NCBI GenBank assembly: GCA_022592445.1
Contig: JABYQR010000251.1
Location: forward strand, 1-64,000
Source: Cytidiella melzeri
Lineage: Eukaryota > Basidiomycota > Agaricomycetes > Polyporales > Irpicaceae
Length of the DNA: 64,000 bases
Reading direction: 5' to 3'
Shown: piece after piece, positions 58,464 to 64,000 of the stretch
Numbering within the stretch: the first letter of the stretch is position 1
Layout: each line of letters opens with the position of its first letter
Made by a program: the position numbers and the translations under genes
Notes under the pieces: model-generated
Told to the model about the DNA's origin: nothing
Databases searched by the model: none
Seen by the model: the letters and a program-made list of their open reading frames with translations, nothing else

Positions 58464-60648
58464 ATCAGTGCTCGTGTCAGAGTTTATGGGGTATGTGTCC
58501 CGTTGACGAATCATATAGTATATGATGATTTCTCTCGTGGAAAGTGTTTTATGTAATATATTGTTACAGAGCCGAGGAGTCTACCAATATAGCGAGCTAT
58601 CAGTTATAATGCCTGTGCAAATTCAGGCTCAGGCATATTCACGAAATGTGTGCACCGGTACGTCCATCCCTTTTACTCCAGATGGTTTTGTTCCGTGAGA
58701 ATGAGGCCGCATGGCAAGTCTCCAAGCATGTGTAAGACGTATCAACTCGAATTTCACACTGTTACTCGTGGGGAACGCAGAGCTTGAGTTAACTACAGCA
58801 CCTGCCAAATAAGGGATGTCGAAAGACTGATAGATGTGCGGAGTCTCCCGAATGTTGCTACGATGGCGTCCTGGTGTGTTGTCTGACAAGACATACATAC
58901 ATTCCTCCTCCTTGCTGTCGGGTGTCGCTGGCAGGACCAGATATCACAGATTGTTGCGAAACAGGGACGCGCGCAACCTCGCGATTTTACAACCTCCGGG
59001 GCTGGAGAGACGGCCCAAACGAACCCAAACGGGATGATCACGAGACGCGGGGTTGCTGATGGGAGGTCAAGTGAGGACTCTTTGTGGCGATCCATGTGGC
59101 AGACGACAAAATTGGTACCGGTGGCCTGACTTTGTTTACTAGTCCAGCAGCCTAGTCCCCACCAATTTTCCCGGGTAAAACTGCTACGGTAGCGCAGTGG
59201 TAACAGGACATTCCGACCTCGGTACCCACCCCCTTCAAGCTCACCAGCGGGAGCTACGATGACCACATGTGTTTTGTGCTCGTGTGATTGTGCGTATCAC
59301 GATCATGATCATGTAGTGAGTGAGACTACGGACTATTCTTTGAACAACGTCATGCGTTGTGCTAGGTGTCGGCTCTTTGGCTTCTTCCCTACCCCCGCCT
59401 GACTGTTCTGGATCATCCGGAGCTTGAAGCCTAATTCAGCTGGCACAGCTCGACTACGGCCCATTATCATCATGTCTGCTCACTGTGCCTTATATGCGCT
59501 TTGCCAGCACACCACTGCACGTCTCACCCTTGCCACTGTCCCGCTCTGCACTCCTCCTCCTCCAGACTTTCATTGCCGGTACTGCCTCGCGTCTCTCTCG
59601 GGCGATTACCGACGTTCAGAGAATAGAAGGTGCAAAGGAGGACCGAACAAGCAGTCCAACTGTCCAAATCGAGCCATACCCGATCTTGGTGAGGAGTTCT
59701 TTCCTCTTTCGTGCGCGGATCTCTCGCGTACTCACTCTTCTTCGAAGGGCGGCGTCGTTGATCGCCTGCAGTTATTTGTACACGCATATATATATACCTT
59801 GCTCGCGGGATCACCGGTCTTTCAGTGGTACGTTCGTGCCCAACCCCCACCTCCTCATCCGACACCAGACAGCGACCTCTCGAACAGTCAAACCCAAGGT
59901 TTGTTTCTACAGCCTCGTTGTTGTTCGCCCTTTGCAGGAACAGGGCAGAGGCCTCGTCTTGCGAGGCTCCTGTCGCACTCGGCGACAGCGAGAGTGGCAT
60001 CCAGACAGTGATTTCCTCCTGTTTGGGCGCTGCATGGTTGTCTTCGCAGCCAATATGCCTTTATGCGCTCCATGGACTCACACGACATCTTCCCCCCTCT
60101 AGGAATTTTCCACCTTGATTCTCCTGCTACAGGACATTCAGCGCACCGGCTCCCACGACGCGCGACCTCGCGTTACCGCACATTCAGTCAGGTAAGCATT
60201 TATTTGCATTGCAAGGTTTTCCATTTCCCATACAACCAGCATGCTTCGCGCTTCTGCGTTTCCGTGCGATCAATACTTGGATTCGACATATGCGCAGTGT
60301 CTCCACACGTCGATGTGGCAAGTCCGCCAAGGTGGGAGCTGAGCTCGGTGAATGGCCGGGATGTGATGATACTTCTTTGATTGACACGTGCGACGTCACA
60401 CTGTGTTTTGAATGTCAACACCTGCCATTTTGCGCCTCATGCGATGACACGGCATGGCTCCCGACGTCCTCTCCATCATCTGATCTTCAAACTCCGTCAA
60501 CCTACATCCTTGCGCGCTTTCACATGCCTGTCACGCTCCAACAGTATCCCTGGCTTCTTTTTCATACCTGTCCAGGATATATACCACGACAAATGCTGAC
60601 CCTTCACCCTGTCTTCCAGTGCTTCCCCTCTCACTCCCCACTCGCACC
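58464..60648. other. Spacer without recognised genes
   Basis: About 2.2 kb. Overlapping plus-strand open frames at 59424-60102 and 60209-60600 lack motifs and are probably chance frames in GC-rich DNA or the leader of the next gene. A GTAAGC donor-like site at 60191 may belong to a leader intron. Confidence 0.4.
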
Positions 60649-62159
60649 ATGGCCACCACAGCAGTCCGCACCCCGCAAGAAACCGCTTCCTCCTCCTCCA
60701 AAGGCGGCCTGCTCAGTCGCTTACGTTCCATATCCTCACGCCCGTCCACCTCTTTGTCCTCCCAATCAGTACCCACAAAGCGCACGTTACAACCAGATCT
60801 TCCTACGACACAGGCGAGACGACTATCGCTCTTTGGACCTCTCCCAACCGTATCGAAATCCCAAGCAGAGCATGGATACATCCCTGTCCATCGAGAACAG
60901 AGAACTGCAGCGCTAAGGGCCGCAGGACTGAAACCCACAATGACCCTGAGCGAGATGGAACAGGAGATGGACGTCAAGTATGCGAGACTGGTTTCGGAGC
61001 CTTTGCCCGAGCAGAAAAGTGTGGGTGTAAGCAAGACTAGCGGAGAGGAAAGTGGGAAACCGGCGGCGGGATCAGTGGAAGACAGTGAGAGCGAGGCGCA
61101 GATGATTAGGGGGGCGTGGTTGACCCGACACAAAAGCGGGGATAAGGAGAACACGGAGCGCATTGTTGAAGAAGATGAAAATGAGCAGGTGGAAGTGGAA
61201 GTGGAACCAGAGCCTCTGACGTACAAAGCCCAGGAAAACGGCTCACGGACGAGCAAACAAAACGCGGAAAAGAATGCCTCGGATTTTCCTCCGTGCCCTA
61301 CCGCGGCAGCAACTCTACCATGCCCCGATCCTCAAGATCAGGCGCTCGTCCGTCGACCCCTTCTGCCTGTACTCATCGTCTCGCATGAGCGAGCAGAGAG
61401 TCAAACGGCTGAGGTGGAGACATGGTCAGACAGGCACAGGTCTGACACCAGTAGCTCTGTCCTGGTGCAGTCGCCCTCAGGAAGCTCGGATTCGACATGT
61501 ACGTTTTCCGACCTCCCTCAGACACCGATGCTGCCCGCGACACAAGCAGACGTCGCGCGGATACGCAGCCCGTCCAATGAAGCGCGCCACGGGTATCAAA
61601 TGACTGCCATATCAGACTCCATCCCCGAGAGTACAGTTGACGCAGTCAAAGCTGAGTTTGGGGGTTTGGCGGAGCCGAAGGTGCGTCCGCGTGCACGAAC
61701 TGCGGTCTCGTTGCCGTCGTCGCAACCAGTACATGCCCCTGCTTCTCAGCGACGATATAGTATTTTTGGAGGGCGCGGTTCGAACAGTGCCGTAAGTGCT
61801 CTCCTCTGTCTTTCCTTAATTGTTCTAACCCATGCGCGGACATACAGAAAACTCAACAAACGCTCCCCCTCCCCCCACCTCCACCTCGCCAACCCCGCCC
61901 TCGCAAGTCTTTCCCCAGCTTTGGAAGCTTTGGCAGCAAACTCGGCATCCGACCCAAAACCGTCTACATCGAGTCATCGCCGCCACTACCCTCGTTTTTA
62001 CCTTCTGAGAAACTCACCCCGGCGGTGCGCCCGAGACCGTCACAGACGTTGTCTGTGTCACCTACGATGCACAACAGGGCGAGTATGGTGGTTATGGCGG
62101 AGAGGATCGAGGACGAGGAGACGAGGAGGTTGACCGAGGCTGCGTTTCTTGATTTTTGA
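60649..62159 (+). CDS. Disordered hypothetical protein with paired RRxS(L/I)FG motifs
   Basis: Two exons (60649-61791, 61848-62159) with a 56-bp intron (GTAAGT...ACAG) give 484 residues. The start has a strong context (CACCATGG). The sequence is Ser/Pro/Glu-rich and mostly predicted disordered. One ordered helix is likely around residues 85-130 ('QRTAALRAAGLKPTMTLSEM'). RRLSLFG at residues 57-63 and RRYSIFG at 368-374 repeat a pattern that fits a basophilic (PKA-type) phosphorylation site next to a Phe-Gly. A similar 'SFPSFGSFGSKLG' follows. The second exon is Pro-rich, then ends in a helix 'AERIEDEETRRLTEAAFLDF'. I recognise no domain. A scaffold role in signalling is only a guess. Confidence 0.7.
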
Positions 62160-62663
62160 AGGTCGCACGTCTTGTTGTTGGCAAATCTGCCGCAGCGCTC
62201 GTTGTTTTTTTTTCCTTCCTTCGTGGCTTTCATTCGACTTTTGTGTTTTCTGGTACTTATTCTAGGCGATACCCCACCCCCTGCATTGACACGCTCATAA
62301 TGACCCTCGGATTTGAATCATTTCAATGTTTTTGGATCTGCTCGCCCGCATCTCGCATTTGTACTACATACTCACAATCGCTTTTCTTCATGACTTGCTG
62401 CACGATGAATTGTGGAATCGCTGGGCTCGATGTGGGTTTCATGACCCACCTTACGACTTCCTCCACCCACTATTTCCCCTCTCTAATCTGCATCAAACTC
62501 GCAAAAGAAACTCCTCGACGTCTATCACTCCATCAAGAACAGAGCGCAAGGTCTTTGATGTTGGATTTGAGCGGCACAGCTACGGCAACTGCCGGTGTTC
62601 AAACTTGTAACTTAGCTAAGCAAGGTACTCGCCTGCATTGCTGCCGAGTCTCTGATGGGGCAT
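62160..62663. other. Spacer between the disordered-protein gene and the copia LTR
   Basis: Holds the 3' region of the preceding gene. Open frames here show no recognisable motif. Confidence 0.45.
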
Positions 62664-62836
62664 TTTAACAAGGTATCAGGAGAGTTGAGAGCGTTGAGAG
62701 AGAAGACTGAGGTGGTGGTCACACAGAGAGTTGGGGATCAAAAGCGATAGCAGTGCATTGATCAAAGTAAGTCTTATATACGGTAACTACGGCGCTAAGC
62801 GCGCGCTAAGTAGTACGAAGACAGAATAGTTAAACA
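62664..62836 (-). repeat. 3' LTR of the right-edge copia element
   Basis: Read on the minus strand, a polypurine tract TTGAAGGGGAG (62837-62847) is followed by TGTTTAAC, the LTR start. A TATATAAG box lies about 50 bp inside. The far end is uncertain: I place it near TTGTTA at about 62664, giving roughly 170 bp, but no clean CA end or target-site duplication is visible. Confidence 0.6.
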
Positions 62837-62843
62837 CTCCCCT

Positions 62844-64000
62844 TCAAGCCTGAACATGAAGTAGTTCATTGAAGTGCTTGAGTTTTTCGAGAGGTAGTGC
62901 TTTAGTAAGAGTATCAGCACGTTGATCGGCAGAAGGTACGTGGTGCACAGTGATGTACCCTTTAGTTACACGATCGCTGATAAAGTTCTTGCGAATGTTA
63001 AAGTGTTTAGTACGTTGAGAGTGTTGTTCCTCGGGGGAACGAACAATCGCAAGAGTTGACGCACTGTCGGTGTATAGTTTGACAGGGTCCATAGTGCAGT
63101 TAAGTATTTCATCTATGAGGCTCTTCAAATAGATGGCCTCTGTGGACGCATGAGCAAGTGCGTACAGTTCGGCTTCGGTGACCGATAAAGTTACAAGTGA
63201 ACCGCGCTTACTTGACCAAGAGATAAGCGAGTCGTTGTATGTGAAAGTATAGCCCATTATTGGTTTATTGCCGTACGTAGTCATACCATCAGAGTCGGCA
63301 TAACCTACGAGTGAAGTAGAAGTAGGGTTGGCTTGGTTTCCTAGGACAAGCCAGTAGTCGCACGTTCCCTTGAGGTAAAGGTAACACTGTTTAGCTGCAG
63401 CGTAGTGTTCCTTAGCAGGGTCAGATAAGTATCGTGCTAGTTGACCAGTGCAATAAGCAATGTCTGGTCAAGTACTGTCGGCGACGTAGCGTAAGCCACC
63501 AACAAGAGACATGTAGTGTGTAATGGCGTCAGCGTCCTGACGTGGTTCGGTCACAGCACGGGGGGCTAAGTTGTGCTCGTGTACCATTGGTGTACGGCGT
63601 GAATGTTCGTGGTCAAAGTTGTATCGCTTAAGTATGTTCAGGATATAATCCCTTTGACGAAGCTTGATAATGCCTGCGGCTTTATCATAAGCAACTTCCA
63701 TGCCAAGCATCCAGTGGATAGTTCCACCGTTAGTAAGTTCGACATGTTGTCTGAGTGCGATCTCAAATTTTTCGGCAACAGTAGTAGTGATAGTGCCAAG
63801 AGTAATGTCATCGACATGGACAGCAAGTAGAAGTATAAGTTTATCACCTCGATAGAGGTAGAAGACTGCATTGTCGAATTCACAACGCTTTAGTCCAAGT
63901 GCAAAGAGTATGTCGCATAGTACTTTGTACCAACGACGTCCGGCTTGCTTAAGGCCGTAGATAGTCTTCCGAAGTTTAAGTACCCAGCCAGGTGGCAGGT
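62844..64000 (-). pseudogene. Ty1/copia Pol, reverse transcriptase and RNase H, one nonsense codon, partial
   Basis: The frame enters from the right edge and ends at 62844. It reads reverse transcriptase ('IYGLKQAGRRWYK', catalytic HVDD in 'LLLAVHVDDITL', 'MLGMEV', 'LVGGLRYVADS') and then RNase H ('LISWSSKRGSLVTLS', 'EAELYALAHASTEA', 'LYTDSASTLAI', final 'HHVPSADQRADTLTKAL'). A TGA at 63468-63470 interrupts 'ADST-PDIAY', where the family has Arg. A CGA-to-TGA change explains it. The frame is the same on both sides, so this is the only visible lesion in the part seen. It is unrelated in position to the copia pieces at the left edge, although all lie on the minus strand. The stop codon overlaps the start of the polypurine tract, as usual in copia elements. 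Confidence 0.85.

Noticed and set aside
59180..59265. A-box-like sequence GGTAGCGCAGTGGTAA suggesting a tRNA
   Set aside because: No T-arm (GGTTCRANNCC with a pairing stem) or matching acceptor stem could be found downstream; the nearest TTCAAGC has no complementary flanks.
59424..60102. Overlapping plus-strand frames of about 200 codons as a gene
   Set aside because: No motif, no consistent exon chain, and two frames overlap with similar low-complexity composition in GC-rich DNA.

Overview
This window looks like nuclear DNA of a basidiomycete fungus, most likely an Agaricomycete. The genes are dense and cut by many short introns (about 47-95 bp, GTRNGT donors, CTAAC/CTGAC-like branch sites). 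The fatty acid synthase is one fused alpha-beta chain, as known from basidiomycetes. Other genes belong to families typical of mushrooms, such as a DUF6535 membrane protein and a degenerate F-box/leucine-rich protein. Both ends carry decayed Ty1/copia elements. Gene models below were spliced by eye. Where exon coordinates are given, I checked reading-frame phase across the joins.

Region 1 (1-7550) is repeat-rich. It holds the 5' end of a copia element (LTR 185-535 with the gag start running off the left edge), a frameshifted copia gag-protease joined to a decayed gene on the opposite strand, unrecognised coding-like sequence, and a 1.7 kb structure with two ~350 bp LTR-like arms in inverted orientation (5507-5861 and 6860-7203) around tandem repeats. 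Each arm carries three Gcn4/AP-1 type TGACTCA sites upstream of a TATA box.

Region 2 (7551-21937) has a small secreted protein, the polyphosphate polymerase subunit VTC1, which is divergent from the Hsp40 SIS1, a long gene-poor gap, a small unknown protein, the mRNA-export helicase DBP5, and a divergent Pof1/NMNAT-like nucleotidyltransferase.

Region 3 (22134-35012) is filled by the fused fatty acid synthase on the minus strand (about 3,900 residues, about 20 introns). Its domain order is AT, ER, DH, MPT, ACP, KR, KS, PPT.

Region 4 (36000-62159) is ordinary gene space: an F-box-like protein, a paladin-type triple phosphatase, a Ser/Thr-rich single-pass membrane protein, an AVT3/4-like vacuolar amino-acid transporter divergent from the Rag GTPase GTR2, a DUF6535 protein, a RUS/DUF647 protein divergent from COQ9, and a disordered protein of unknown role. 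The transporter-GTR2 pair is the most suggestive context, because both families act in amino-acid handling and sensing at the vacuole and here share a 203 bp promoter.

Region 5 (62660-64000) is the 3' part of another copia element with a single visible nonsense codon in its reverse transcriptase. I found no convincing tRNA, rRNA, CRISPR array or prokaryotic feature.
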